Origin: Arthrobacter sp. Soil736
GTDB lineage: Bacteria; Actinomycetota; Actinomycetes; Actinomycetales; Micrococcaceae
Direction: 5' to 3'
Length of the DNA stretch: 64,000 nt
Assembly: GCF_001428005.1 (NCBI RefSeq)
Contig: NZ_LMSB01000045.1
Coordinates: 1 to 64,000, forward strand
The position numbers and the translations under genes are program-made. The notes under the pieces were generated by a model. The model was not told the origin of the DNA, made no database searches, and saw only the letters and a program-made list of their open reading frames with translations. This document shows, piece after piece, positions 16,463 through 25,163 of the stretch (position 1 is its first letter; each line of letters starts with the position of its first letter).

Positions 16463-16605
16463 GCTTTTTCGCAACGGCGTAGAACAACCCTCTGCCGGGA
16501 TCGCCGTCCTCCTGCCCTGTGATTCCTGCCACGCATGGTCCCGGCGGTCCCGGGATGACAGGCTGTCGTTATCTTTTAGGGCCGATTTTCGGCACAATCA
16601 AAGGC

Positions 16606-17700
16606 ATGACTTCTAGCGCTGCAACTTCAGCCGGCACCGTTCTTGATGCAGGCCATCCGCTCATGGACGGGCGCACCGCCGACTCGCCGCTCATCACGGC
16701 TTACCGCGGCGGCAAGCCGAGCCGCCGTCCGGTGTGGTTCATGCGGCAGGCCGGCCGGTCCCTGCCTGAATACCTGAAGGTCCGCGAAGGCGTGGCCATG
16801 CTGGACTCCTGCCTCCGCCCGGAACTGGCCTCCGAGATCACGCTGCAGCCTGTTCGCCGCCACGATGTGGATGCGGCGATTTTCTTCTCCGACATTGTCA
16901 TTCCGCTCAAGCTGGCCGGCGTCGGCGTTGACATCGTGCCGGGCGTCGGCCCGGTCCTGGACAAGCCAATCCGGACTGCCGCCGATGTCGCAGCCCTGCC
17001 CAAGCTCACGTGGGAGGCGCTGGAGCCGATCCGCGAGGCCGTCCGCCTGACCGTGGCGCAGTTGGGCAAGACGCCGCTCATCGGCTTCGCCGGCGCGCCC
17101 TTCACCCTGGCCGCCTACATGGTGGAAGGCAAGCCTTCCCGCGACCACCTGGGCCCCCGCACCATGATGCACGCCGATCCGGAAACCTGGACGGCGCTGG
17201 CCAACTGGGCCGCTGATGCGTCCGGGATGTTCCTTCGGGCGCAGCTGGAGGCGGGTGCCTCTGCCGGGCAGCTCTTCGATTCCTGGGCAGGTTCCCTGGG
17301 GCTGGCGGACTACACGCGATCTGTTGCGCCGGCATCCGCCCGGGCGCTGGACCATGTACGGCACCTCGGCGCGCCGCTGATCCATTTCGGCACCGGAACC
17401 TCCGAACTCCTCGTGGCCATGCGCGACGTCGGCGTGGACGTAGTGGGTGTGGACTACCGCCTCCCGCTCGACGAAGCGAACCGCCGGCTCGGCGGCACCG
17501 TGGCGCTGCAGGGCAACATCGATCCGGCGCTCCTCTCGGCCCCGTGGGACGTGCTCGAGGCACACGTCCGGGAGGTCATTGCGTCCGGCGCGGCGGCGCC
17601 CGGCCATGTCCTGAACCTCGGCCACGGCGTGCCTCCGGAAACCGACCCGGATGTGCTGACGCGCGTCGTCGAACTCATCCACTCCATTTCTCCGGAGTAA
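16606..17700 (+). CDS. hemE: Uroporphyrinogen decarboxylase HemE
   Basis: A 364-residue TIM-barrel enzyme that decarboxylates uroporphyrinogen III to coproporphyrinogen III. The substrate-binding RPVWFMRQAGRSLPEY lies at about 42-57; AGAPFTLAAYMVEG and the C-terminal LNLGHGVPPET are also typical. I place the start at ATG 16606 because the homologous sequence begins shortly after it; an in-frame ATG 87 bases upstream would add unconserved residues. AAAGG is close to the ATG. It starts the plus-strand heme gene series and is followed after 4 bases by hemY. Confidence 0.94.
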   Translation: MTSSAATSAGTVLDAGHPLMDGRTADSPLITAYRGGKPSRRPVWFMRQAGRSLPEYLKVREGVAMLDSCLRPELASEITLQPVRRHDVDAAIFFSDIVIPLKLAGVGVDIVPGVGPVLDKPIRTAADVAALPKLTWEALEPIREAVRLTVAQLGKTPLIGFAGAPFTLAAYMVEGKPSRDHLGPRTMMHADPETWTALANWAADASGMFLRAQLEAGASAGQLFDSWAGSLGLADYTRSVAPASARALDHVRHLGAPLIHFGTGTSELLVAMRDVGVDVVGVDYRLPLDEANRRLGGTVALQGNIDPALLSAPWDVLEAHVREVIASGAAAPGHVLNLGHGVPPETDPDVLTRVVELIHSISPE

Positions 17701-17704
17701 GGCG

Positions 17705-19162
17705 GTGGCCGCGGGCAATCCTCCGGCTGCCGGACGGACCGCCCTGGTGGTTGGAGGCGGCATCTCCGGCCTCATCGCCGCGAGGGAACTGGCCCAGGCC
17801 GGCTTCCGGACCACGCTGCTTGAAGCCACTGATGCGTGGGGCGGCTGCGTGGGCCGCCACGAGGTGGCCGGGCTGACGCTGGACAGCGGCGCCGAGTCCT
17901 TCGCCACCCGCTCCAGCGCGGTGGCTGACCTCGCCGCGGAGCTGGGGCTGGCCGGAAACATTGTGGCCCCCCACCCCGGCGGGGCCTGGGTGCAGCTGCC
18001 CGACGGTCCGCGCGAGCTCCCCAAAACCGGCGTGCTCGGCATCCCGGCAAACCCATGGGATCCGGAGGTGCGACGGTCCCTGGGGCTGCGGGGCTCCCTC
18101 CGGGCCTCGCTGGACAAGTTCCTGCCGACATCCGTGGGCACAACGGCGGACGTCTCGAGCGTCTCCGCCCTGGTGCGGGCCCGGATGGGCCGCCGCGTCC
18201 TCGAACGGCTCGTCGAGCCCGTGGTGGGCGGGGTCCACTCGGCCGACCCCGGACTGCTGGACGTCGACATGGTTGCCCCGGGTCTTCGCGCGGGGATTAC
18301 CCGGCACGGGTCGCTGGCCGCCGCCGTCGCCGCCCAACGCAAGGGGTCAGGTGCGCAGGGGCCAGGTGCGCAGGGGTCTGCCGCCAAGGCAGGCTCCGCC
18401 GTCGCAGGTTTGACGGGCGGGATGCATACGCTGGTTGCCGCCCTCGTGGCGGATCTTCGCCGGCGCGGCGTGGAGCTGGTGCCCGGCACACGTGCCGACG
18501 GCGCGGCGCACACGCCTGGCGGATGGCGGATTGCGGCACGGGGGGAAACGTACGACGCCGATGTCCTGGTGATTGCCCTCGACGGGCCCTCCGCCGTCGG
18601 GCTCCTCGAGGATGCCGTGCCGGCTTTGGCCGGCCACCGACCTGGCCCGGGACCGGAGGTCAAGCTTGTGACACTTGTTGTGGACCTCCCTGAACTGGAC
18701 GCGCGCCCGCGCGGGACCGGAATCCTGGTGGCCCCGCAATCCGCCGGAATCCGGGCCAAGGCGCTCACCCACGCCACGGCCAAATGGGACTGGCTTGCCG
18801 CGGAAGCGGGGCCGGGCAGGCACGTGTTGAGGCTGTCGTACGGGCGCCGGGACAGTTCCGCCCCGGCCGGACAGGCACCGGCTGCGGGGCCCGACGCGGC
18901 CCTGCTTGACATCGCTTTGCAGGACGCGTCAGCCCTGCTGACCGTTCCGGTCAAGGCTGAGAACCTTGTGGGCTGGGATGTGGTCTCATGGGCCGGCGCC
19001 CTGCCGTTTGCGGCCGTCGGGCACCGGCAGCGGGTGGCGGACGTCCGGAGGATCTGCTCCGGCAGTGCGGGTCTGCTGATGGTGGGCGGGTGGCTCGCGG
19101 GCAACGGCCTCGCGGCCGTGGTGGCAGACACCCGGAAGCAGGTGCGGGCGTTCCTGCAGTAG
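17705..19162 (+). CDS. hemY: Coproporphyrinogen/protoporphyrinogen oxidase HemY (CgoX)
   Basis: A 485-residue FAD enzyme. The FAD motif ALVVGGGISGLIAARELA is near residue 13, followed by EATDAWGGCVG. In actinobacteria this family oxidises coproporphyrinogen III to coproporphyrin III with oxygen, which fits HemQ and ferrochelatase downstream. The GTG start at 17705 follows the hemE stop by 4 bases, so the genes are coupled. A Gly/Ala/Gln-rich insertion near residue 215 (short repeat GAQGPGAQG) is not conserved in the family as I know it. Confidence 0.92.
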   Translation: MAAGNPPAAGRTALVVGGGISGLIAARELAQAGFRTTLLEATDAWGGCVGRHEVAGLTLDSGAESFATRSSAVADLAAELGLAGNIVAPHPGGAWVQLPDGPRELPKTGVLGIPANPWDPEVRRSLGLRGSLRASLDKFLPTSVGTTADVSSVSALVRARMGRRVLERLVEPVVGGVHSADPGLLDVDMVAPGLRAGITRHGSLAAAVAAQRKGSGAQGPGAQGSAAKAGSAVAGLTGGMHTLVAALVADLRRRGVELVPGTRADGAAHTPGGWRIAARGETYDADVLVIALDGPSAVGLLEDAVPALAGHRPGPGPEVKLVTLVVDLPELDARPRGTGILVAPQSAGIRAKALTHATAKWDWLAAEAGPGRHVLRLSYGRRDSSAPAGQAPAAGPDAALLDIALQDASALLTVPVKAENLVGWDVVSWAGALPFAAVGHRQRVADVRRICSGSAGLLMVGGWLAGNGLAAVVADTRKQVRAFLQ

Positions 19163-19275
19163 CGGCCGCCCCGGAGGATTCTTTTCCGGTCTGCTTCATT
19201 GCCGCCCGCGTTACCTGCTGGCGGCAATGTTCGCAAGTTTTCCCCTGCGCGATTTTGTGTCTAGTGTCGATAACT

Positions 19276-20166
19276 ATGGTCAATCAGAAGTCCGATAACT
19301 TTCGTACGCTGACTGGTTTCCATGGGGGTCTTCGGCGCGGCACGGCAGCAGCTGCGCTCGGAGCGGTGCTGGTCATGTCCGCAGGGGTTCCTGCATCCAA
19401 CGCTCTTACGCCTGCCCTGCCGGCAGACCCGGACAGCGGCACCTCGGCCACCACAGGACTGAGTGCCGGCGTCTCCGGTGTGGCCGATCTTGGGGCCTGG
19501 GCGACAGCCGCACTGACGGCCGAACCGGATCCGTCCGAAACGCCGGCCCCGACGCTGTCGCCCTTGCGGACATCGTCGCCGTCACCGTCGGCAACGCCCA
19601 CGGCCACCGCCACGCCTACGCCCACCCCGACCGCACCCTCGGTCACAGCGCCCGCGCCGTCGCCGACCGTCTCGCCGTCCGGGACCTCCGCCCCCGCTCC
19701 GGCTCCCTCCGGCTCAGCCCCTTCACCAGCTGCCGAACAGGCCGGCACATCGCAAGCTGCGGGCTCCGGCCCGGCCAGGCCCCTACCCACCAGCGCAAGC
19801 CAGTGGACCGCCCCGGCTCCGGCATCATCCCCGGCCGCTGCCGCAAGCGGGCCCGCTGCCGGCCCGGAGCCGACCGGCAAGACCGGTTCGGTTGCGGACC
19901 TCTCGGCGCTGTCCGCGGCGTCAGGCTTCGGGGGACGCTCCGTCCCCGGAATCGCGTCCGGGGTATGGGGCTCGGCCGGGTTGAACGGTCCGACGAACAT
20001 GGCTGCCGCCGACTCCCCGTACATCGCGCGCGGGCCTGCTGAGAGTGCCGTTTTCGCTGCCACGCCCGGAGGCGCCGTCTCGCCGCTGGTCTGGTGGGGT
20101 GCCGGACTGCTGATCCTGGCGGGCGCGGCAGGCCTTGCCGTCGTCAGAATCCGCCGATCCCTGTGA
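19276..20166 (+). CDS. Secreted, C-terminally anchored Pro/Ser/Thr-rich surface protein
   Basis: A 296-residue protein with a signal peptide (basic start, then GTAAAALGAVLVMSAGVPASNA, residues about 22-44). A long low-complexity stretch rich in Pro, Ser, Thr and Ala (about 80-205) is followed by a C-terminal membrane helix (LVWWGAGLLILAGAAGLAVV) and a basic tail RIRRSL. There is no LPXTG sorting motif. I use ATG 19276, which places the signal peptide correctly. It sits inside the heme cluster between hemY and hemQ, but nothing in it suggests heme binding. A strong terminator follows. Function unknown. Confidence 0.75.
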   Translation: MVNQKSDNFRTLTGFHGGLRRGTAAAALGAVLVMSAGVPASNALTPALPADPDSGTSATTGLSAGVSGVADLGAWATAALTAEPDPSETPAPTLSPLRTSSPSPSATPTATATPTPTPTAPSVTAPAPSPTVSPSGTSAPAPAPSGSAPSPAAEQAGTSQAAGSGPARPLPTSASQWTAPAPASSPAAAASGPAAGPEPTGKTGSVADLSALSAASGFGGRSVPGIASGVWGSAGLNGPTNMAAADSPYIARGPAESAVFAATPGGAVSPLVWWGAGLLILAGAAGLAVVRIRRSL

Positions 20167-20170
20167 CATA

Positions 20171-20204
20171 CCCCACTTCTACGCTCTGTAGAAGTGGGGT
20201 TTTT
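20171..20204 (+). terminator. Intrinsic terminator
   Basis: A perfect 12-bp stem (CCCCACTTCTAC with GTAGAAGTGGGG) and 5-base loop, followed by TTTTT, directly after the surface-protein stop codon. It separates the hemE-hemY transcript from hemQ and later genes. Confidence 0.92.
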
Positions 20205-20239
20205 CGACTTGGGCGCACGGAAGGGGCAGACTGGTATTC

Positions 20240-20941
20240 ATGAGCCACACTCCTGCCGAATCTGTCACCAAAACCGAAGAATCAGCCGAGCAGTTCTTCA
20301 CCCTCTGGACCGTGTTCAAGCGCTCCGCCGAGGTTCTCCGCAGCGCCGATGCTGCCGAGGATTTCGACGCCCTGATTGCGCGCCTGGCCGAGGGCGGGGT
20401 GACCCACCGCGGAAGCTACGACGTCTCCGCCATGCGGGCCGACGCCGACGTCATGGTCTGGCTTCACGGCCCCAAGCCCGAGGCGCTGCAGCAAGCCATC
20501 CGCGACATTCGCCGCAGCAAGCTCTTCGCCGGGACCGAGCTGGTGTGGTCGGCCATGGGCGTCCACCGTGAAGCGGAGTTCGCCAAGAACCACACTCCGG
20601 CCTTTTCGCGCGGCGTCGAACCGGCGGAATGGCTTTGCGTGTACCCGTTCGTCCGGTCCTACGAGTGGTACCTCCTGCCGGAGGACGAGCGCGGCCAGAT
20701 GCTGCGCGACCACGGCATGCTGGGCCGCGACTTCCCCCAGGTCATTTCCAACACGGTTTCCTCGTTCGCGCTAGGCGACTGGGAGTGGATCCTCGGCCTC
20801 GAGGCCCCTGAACTCGTTGACCTGGTCGACCTGATGCGCCACCTGCGCTCGACCGAGGCCCGCAACCACGTCCGCGAGGAGATTCCGTTCTACACGGGCC
20901 GCCGGATCACCGCCGGGGAGATCGCCGAGGTCCTGGCATGA
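20240..20941 (+). CDS. hemQ: Coproheme decarboxylase HemQ (ChdC)
   Basis: A 233-residue chlorite-dismutase-family protein that converts coproheme to heme b with hydrogen peroxide, the final step of the coproporphyrin-dependent pathway. Family segments are QFFTLWTVF near the start, DADVMVWLHGPKPEA near 70, and YPFVRSYEWYLLPEDER around 135, which contains the catalytic tyrosine region. Its stop overlaps the hemH ATG (ATGA), so the two enzymes that act one after the other are coupled. It lies after a strong terminator, so it should have its own promoter. Confidence 0.94.
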   Translation: MSHTPAESVTKTEESAEQFFTLWTVFKRSAEVLRSADAAEDFDALIARLAEGGVTHRGSYDVSAMRADADVMVWLHGPKPEALQQAIRDIRRSKLFAGTELVWSAMGVHREAEFAKNHTPAFSRGVEPAEWLCVYPFVRSYEWYLLPEDERGQMLRDHGMLGRDFPQVISNTVSSFALGDWEWILGLEAPELVDLVDLMRHLRSTEARNHVREEIPFYTGRRITAGEIAEVLA

Positions 20942-22179
20942 GTCCGCTGAATCCCCAGGACTCTGCGGTGGCGGTGAACCCCGTGACCGAGGCCGGCAAG
21001 ATGGCGCCCAAGGAATACGACGCCGTGCTGCTCGCCTCATTCGGCGGCCCCGAAGGCCAGGAAGACGTGATCCCGTTCCTCCGCAACGTCACCCGCGGCC
21101 GCGGCATCCCCGACGAGCGGCTTGAAGAGGTTTCGCACCATTACCGCGCCAACGGCGGCATCAGCCCGATCAACCAGCAGAACCGGGAGCTCAAGGTGGC
21201 CCTTGAGGCCGAGCTCGCTGCGCGGGGCATCGGTATGCCGGTGCTGTGGGGCAACCGCAACTGGGATCCGTACATCCCGCAGACCCTCCAGGACGCTTAC
21301 GACGCCGGGCACCGCAAGCTGCTCATGGTCACCACGAGCGCCTACTCCTGCTACTCCAGCTGCCGCCAGTACCGGGAAGACATCGGCATGGCGCTGACTG
21401 AAACCGGATTGGACGGCCGGCTGGAAGTAGACAAGGTCCGCCAGTACTTCGACCACCCCGGCTTCGTGGAGCCCTTCATCGAAGGCACCGCCGCGGGCAT
21501 CGCCGAGGTCCGTGCACAGCTGGCTGCCGCCGGACACCCGGAAGCGCCCGTGCACGTTCTGTTCGCCACGCACTCCATACCCACGCGCGACGCCGAGGCC
21601 GCCGGACGGTCCGCCGAAGAGCCCCGCGAGTTCGCCGAGGACTCCGCCTACGTGGCCCAGCACCTGGCCACCGGCGCGGAGGTCATGCGGCGGGTGGAAG
21701 CCGAATCCGGGCACGCGGCCCCCTGGTCCCTCGTGTACCAGTCACGGTCCGGAGCGCCGCATGTGCCCTGGCTTGAACCTGATATCAATGACGCGATCGG
21801 GGACCTGTCCGAGCAGGGCATCAAGGGCATCGTGATTGTGCCCCTCGGATTCGTCAGCGACCACATGGAGGTCGTCTGGGATCTTGACACCGAAGCCTTG
21901 GAGACCTGCCGCGAACTGGGCCTGGCCGCAACCCGCGTGCCGACGCCCGGAACGCACCGCCGCTTCGTCGAAGGGCTCGTGGACCTGATCTGCGAACGCA
22001 CGGTCGCAAACAACATCCCCGACCGTCCGGCGGCCACTGCCCTGGGCCCCTGGTACGACGTGTGCCGTCCGGGCTGCTGCGCCAATTTCCGGGGGGAAAA
22101 GCCCACCATTGCTGGAGCCGACACCACGGTGGGCACCGGTCACGACCCCTACGCCGCCGGGGGAGAGGACGCCCGATGA
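20938..22179 (+). CDS. hemH: Coproporphyrin ferrochelatase HemH (CpfC)
   Basis: A 413-residue ferrochelatase that inserts iron into coproporphyrin III. The core begins DAVLLASFGGPEG near residue 28. C138 and C142 (YSCYSSCRQYRED) and C376, C380 and C381 near the C-terminus (CRPGCCANF) are candidates for the [2Fe-2S] cluster known in actinobacterial enzymes. LFATHSIP carries the active-site His. The start overlaps the end of hemQ and the stop overlaps the hemC ATG, giving tight translational coupling. A C-terminal 30-residue tail is Gly/Asp-rich. Confidence 0.93.
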   Translation: MSPLNPQDSAVAVNPVTEAGKMAPKEYDAVLLASFGGPEGQEDVIPFLRNVTRGRGIPDERLEEVSHHYRANGGISPINQQNRELKVALEAELAARGIGMPVLWGNRNWDPYIPQTLQDAYDAGHRKLLMVTTSAYSCYSSCRQYREDIGMALTETGLDGRLEVDKVRQYFDHPGFVEPFIEGTAAGIAEVRAQLAAAGHPEAPVHVLFATHSIPTRDAEAAGRSAEEPREFAEDSAYVAQHLATGAEVMRRVEAESGHAAPWSLVYQSRSGAPHVPWLEPDINDAIGDLSEQGIKGIVIVPLGFVSDHMEVVWDLDTEALETCRELGLAATRVPTPGTHRRFVEGLVDLICERTVANNIPDRPAATALGPWYDVCRPGCCANFRGEKPTIAGADTTVGTGHDPYAAGGEDAR

Positions 22180-23174
22180 CTGTCCGGATCGGAACCCGCG
22201 CGAGCAAGCTCGCACTGACCCAGACGCAGCAGACAGCCGACCGGCTGGCCGCCGTCGGCGGTTTCCCAGTGGAACTCGTGCACATCAGGACCGACGGCGA
22301 CGTCCTCACCGGATCGCTGTCCCAGATGGGCGGCACCGGCGTCTTCGTCGCGGCGCTCCGTGACGCGCTGCTCCGCAACGAGTGCGATGTTGCAGTGCAC
22401 TCGCTCAAGGACCTGCCCACGGGCTCCGCCCTAGGGCTGACTCTCGCCGCAACTCCGCGCCGCGTGGATGTCCGCGACGTGCTCTGCGCCCGCGACGGAT
22501 TCAAGCTGGCTGATCTTCCGAGGGGCGCGCGGGTGGGCACAGGCTCGCCGCGCAGGGCGGCGCAGCTCCGCGCCGTGCGTCCCGACCTGGACATCGTGGA
22601 CATCCGCGGCAACGTGGACACCAGGCTCGGCCGTGTTCCCGGGCTTCCGGGCAACGCGACCGAGGCCGTGGTGGACGGAAAATCGTGCGACCTTGATGCC
22701 GTGGTGCTGGCTGCCGCGGGTCTCGAGCGCATCAGCCGGCTGGACACCGTCACCGAGTACCTGGAGACGGACATCATGCTTCCGGCCGCGGGCCAGGGAT
22801 CGCTGGCCATTGAATGCCGCACGGCGGACGCCCCGCGCAGGGCCGGCTCCACTGAGGGTTCGCAGGGCGTGCTCGCGCAGGCACTGGCAGCATTGGACGA
22901 TCACGACACCCGGCTCGCCGTCACCGCAGAACGTGCGCTGCTGGCGCGGCTCGAAGCCGGCTGCGCCGCTCCCGTCGGTGCGTACGCCTACCGGAAGGGC
23001 AGCATGCTCTACCTGGAAGCCGTTGTGTGCGCCGAGGACGGCACTGCGTCCGTGCGTGACAAGCGGGCCACCGACGGCCTGACCGAAGTGGGCGCGACGC
23101 TGCTGGGCATCGAACTGGCCGAGGCTCTCCTGGCCGCGGGGGCTGCGGATATCGCTGACCTGACCGCGTCCTGA
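22176..23174 (+). CDS. hemC: Hydroxymethylbilane synthase HemC
   Basis: A 332-residue enzyme that polymerises four porphobilinogens to hydroxymethylbilane on a covalently held dipyrromethane cofactor. It begins MTVRIGTRASKLALTQTQQ; the cofactor cysteine is in ARLEAGCAAPVGAYA near residue 265. The ATG at 22176 overlaps the hemH stop codon; a longer in-frame reading upstream is not conserved. HVALKDLP-type segment reads VHSLKDLPTG here. hemD follows after 20 bases. Confidence 0.94.
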   Translation: MTVRIGTRASKLALTQTQQTADRLAAVGGFPVELVHIRTDGDVLTGSLSQMGGTGVFVAALRDALLRNECDVAVHSLKDLPTGSALGLTLAATPRRVDVRDVLCARDGFKLADLPRGARVGTGSPRRAAQLRAVRPDLDIVDIRGNVDTRLGRVPGLPGNATEAVVDGKSCDLDAVVLAAAGLERISRLDTVTEYLETDIMLPAAGQGSLAIECRTADAPRRAGSTEGSQGVLAQALAALDDHDTRLAVTAERALLARLEAGCAAPVGAYAYRKGSMLYLEAVVCAEDGTASVRDKRATDGLTEVGATLLGIELAEALLAAGAADIADLTAS

Positions 23175-23194
23175 CCGTCGGCGGCCAGCGGCTT

Positions 23195-24172
23195 ATGGGA
23201 CAGAGGAACCGGCAGGGTCCGGAGGGCAACCCCGCCGGTCGCCCGGACGCGCGGCGCCCGCTCGAGGGCGCCCGCATCCTCATCACGCGGAGCCCGGACC
23301 GCGCGGAAGCCCTCGCAGCGGAACTCCGGCTGGCCGGGGCCGAGCCGCTCCTGCTGCCGCTCACCGACGTCGAACGTGCCAGTGACCAGGGCGCCCTCGA
23401 CGACGCCTTCGACGCGCTCGGTGCAGGACATTTCGGCTGGCTCGTGGTCAGCAGCGCCACGACCGTCCTGGCCCTGACAGAGAAAGCCGCCGAGCGGGCT
23501 GTGGCCTTGTGCGAGTGGATTCCGCAGTCAACCCGCGTGGCCGCAGTGGGGCCGGCGACCCGGCGCGCCCTGCAGTCCGCCGGGATCACAGTGCATTTTG
23601 TACCCGGGCAGGAGCACTCAGCCGCCGGGCTGGCGGCCGAGTGGCCCGGGGGACCAGAAGAGGTGCTGCTGCCGCAGGCTGACATTGCGGCGCCTGCCCT
23701 GGCGCAGGGGCTCGAGGCGAAAGGTGCCCGGGTCCGGACGGTGGTGGCCTATCACACGGTGGATTATCCGGCCGCGCGGGACCGCCGCCTCGCCTCCGCC
23801 GTGGACGCCGGCGCCGGGACCGCGAACGGCGCCCTGCCGGTGCTCACGCCCGGCGCCGCCAAAGGCGCCGTGGCGGCCGGCGAGGTGGCCGCCGTCGTCG
23901 CCGCTTCACCGAGCGCTGCCCGCCGCATTTTCGCCGAACTTGCACCCCTCGGGGCCTGCCGGGTCGTGGCCATCGGAAAGGCAACCGCCGCCGAGGCGGA
24001 AGCCCGGGGCCTGACCGTTGCGGCCACGGCCCGCGAATCAACCCCGGAAGGCCTCGTGGCGGCAATCATCCGCGCACTGCACCCCGAAACCGGCCGAGCC
24101 CCGGCCGGTACCCGAGCCCCGGCCGGTATCCGGTCGCCGGACATCCATTCATCAGCACCAGGCACCCAGTGA
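23195..24172 (+). CDS. hemD: Uroporphyrinogen-III synthase HemD
   Basis: A 325-residue enzyme that cyclises hydroxymethylbilane to uroporphyrinogen III. The sequence is poorly conserved in general, but GARILITRSPDRAEALAAELRLAGAE near the start, WLVVSSATTV near 85 and VAAVGPATRRAL near 115 match the two-domain fold, and its position between hemC and hemB supports the call. The last 30 residues are a Pro/Ala/Gly repeat tail (PAGTRAPAGIRSPD). It probably shares the hemQ-hemH-hemC transcript. Confidence 0.88.
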   Translation: MGQRNRQGPEGNPAGRPDARRPLEGARILITRSPDRAEALAAELRLAGAEPLLLPLTDVERASDQGALDDAFDALGAGHFGWLVVSSATTVLALTEKAAERAVALCEWIPQSTRVAAVGPATRRALQSAGITVHFVPGQEHSAAGLAAEWPGGPEEVLLPQADIAAPALAQGLEAKGARVRTVVAYHTVDYPAARDRRLASAVDAGAGTANGALPVLTPGAAKGAVAAGEVAAVVAASPSAARRIFAELAPLGACRVVAIGKATAAEAEARGLTVAATARESTPEGLVAAIIRALHPETGRAPAGTRAPAGIRSPDIHSSAPGTQ

Positions 24173-24182
24173 AGGACAGGAC

Positions 24183-25163
24183 ATGAGTTTTCCGCAGCAC
24201 CGCCCACGGCGGCTCCGCACCACCCCCGCCATGCGCCGGCTTACGGCGGAGACCAGGCTCGCGCCCGCAGAGCTGATTCTGCCCGCCTTCATCCGGGAAG
24301 GCTTGTCGGAACCAAATCCGATCGCCTCCATGCCGGGCGTGGTTCAACACACGACGGAGACTCTCAAGCGTGCCGCCGCGGAAGCCGTGGAGCTCGGTGT
24401 CGGCGGCATCATGCTGTTCGGCATTCCTGCGGTCAGGGACGCCACGGGAACGGCATCCCTGGATCCGGACGGCGTGCTGAACAAGGCCATCCGCGACGTC
24501 CGGGCCGAGGTCGGCGACGACCTTGTGGTGATGAGCGACGTCTGCCTGGACGAGTTCACCGACCACGGCCACTGCGGCGTCCTGGACGCCGACGGCTACG
24601 TGGACAACGACGCCACCTTGGACATCTACGCCAGGATGGCGGTGGCGCAGGCCGACGCCGGCGCGCACGCGCTGGGTCCCTCCGGGATGATGGACGGCCA
24701 GATCGGCGCTATCCGCGACGCACTCGAGGACGCCGGCCACGTGAACACCGCCGTCATTGCCTACGCCGCCAAATACGCCTCCGCGTTCTACGGTCCGTTC
24801 CGTGAGGCCGTCGATTCCCAGCTGAAGGGGGACCGCCGGACCTATCAGATGGATGCCGCCAACCGGCGGGAAGCCATCCAGGAGGTGGAGCTGGACCTTG
24901 CCGAAGGGGCGGACATGGTGATGGTCAAGCCTGCCATGAGCTACCTCGACATCCTGGCCGACGTCGCCGACATGAGCCCCGTGCCGGTGGCCGCCTACCA
25001 GATCTCCGGTGAGTACGCCATGATCGAGGCGGCTGCGGCCAACGGCTGGATCGACCGCCGCGCAGCCATCACCGAATCGGTCCTTGGTATCCGCCGCGCC
25101 GGAGCGAACATGGTCCTCACGTACTGGGCGAGTGAACTCGCCGGCTGGCTCAAGGAGTCCTGA
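24183..25163 (+). CDS. hemB: Delta-aminolevulinic acid dehydratase HemB
   Basis: A 326-residue porphobilinogen synthase that joins two aminolevulinates. Schiff-base lysines are in YAAKYASAFYGPFR and MVMVKPAMSYLD. The metal loop reads SDVCLDEFTDHGHCG with C121, D123 and C131, so the middle cysteine of the classical three-Cys zinc site is Asp. ATG 24183 has AAGGACAGG upstream; longer upstream readings overlap hemD and are unconserved. The stop overlaps the start of the next gene (TGATG). Confidence 0.94.
   Translation: MSFPQHRPRRLRTTPAMRRLTAETRLAPAELILPAFIREGLSEPNPIASMPGVVQHTTETLKRAAAEAVELGVGGIMLFGIPAVRDATGTASLDPDGVLNKAIRDVRAEVGDDLVVMSDVCLDEFTDHGHCGVLDADGYVDNDATLDIYARMAVAQADAGAHALGPSGMMDGQIGAIRDALEDAGHVNTAVIAYAAKYASAFYGPFREAVDSQLKGDRRTYQMDAANRREAIQEVELDLAEGADMVMVKPAMSYLDILADVADMSPVPVAAYQISGEYAMIEAAAANGWIDRRAAITESVLGIRRAGANMVLTYWASELAGWLKES

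Noticed and set aside
16519..16605. N-terminal extension of HemE
   Set aside because: The added residues are not family-like and the downstream ATG gives the normal length.
16627..19236. An 869-codon open frame antisense to hemE and hemY
   Set aside because: It covers two well-conserved enzymes and its product is Pro/Arg/Ser-rich without known motifs.
18988..19275. N-terminal extension of the surface protein over hemY
   Set aside because: It overlaps hemY in another frame and would hide the signal peptide that begins at 19276.
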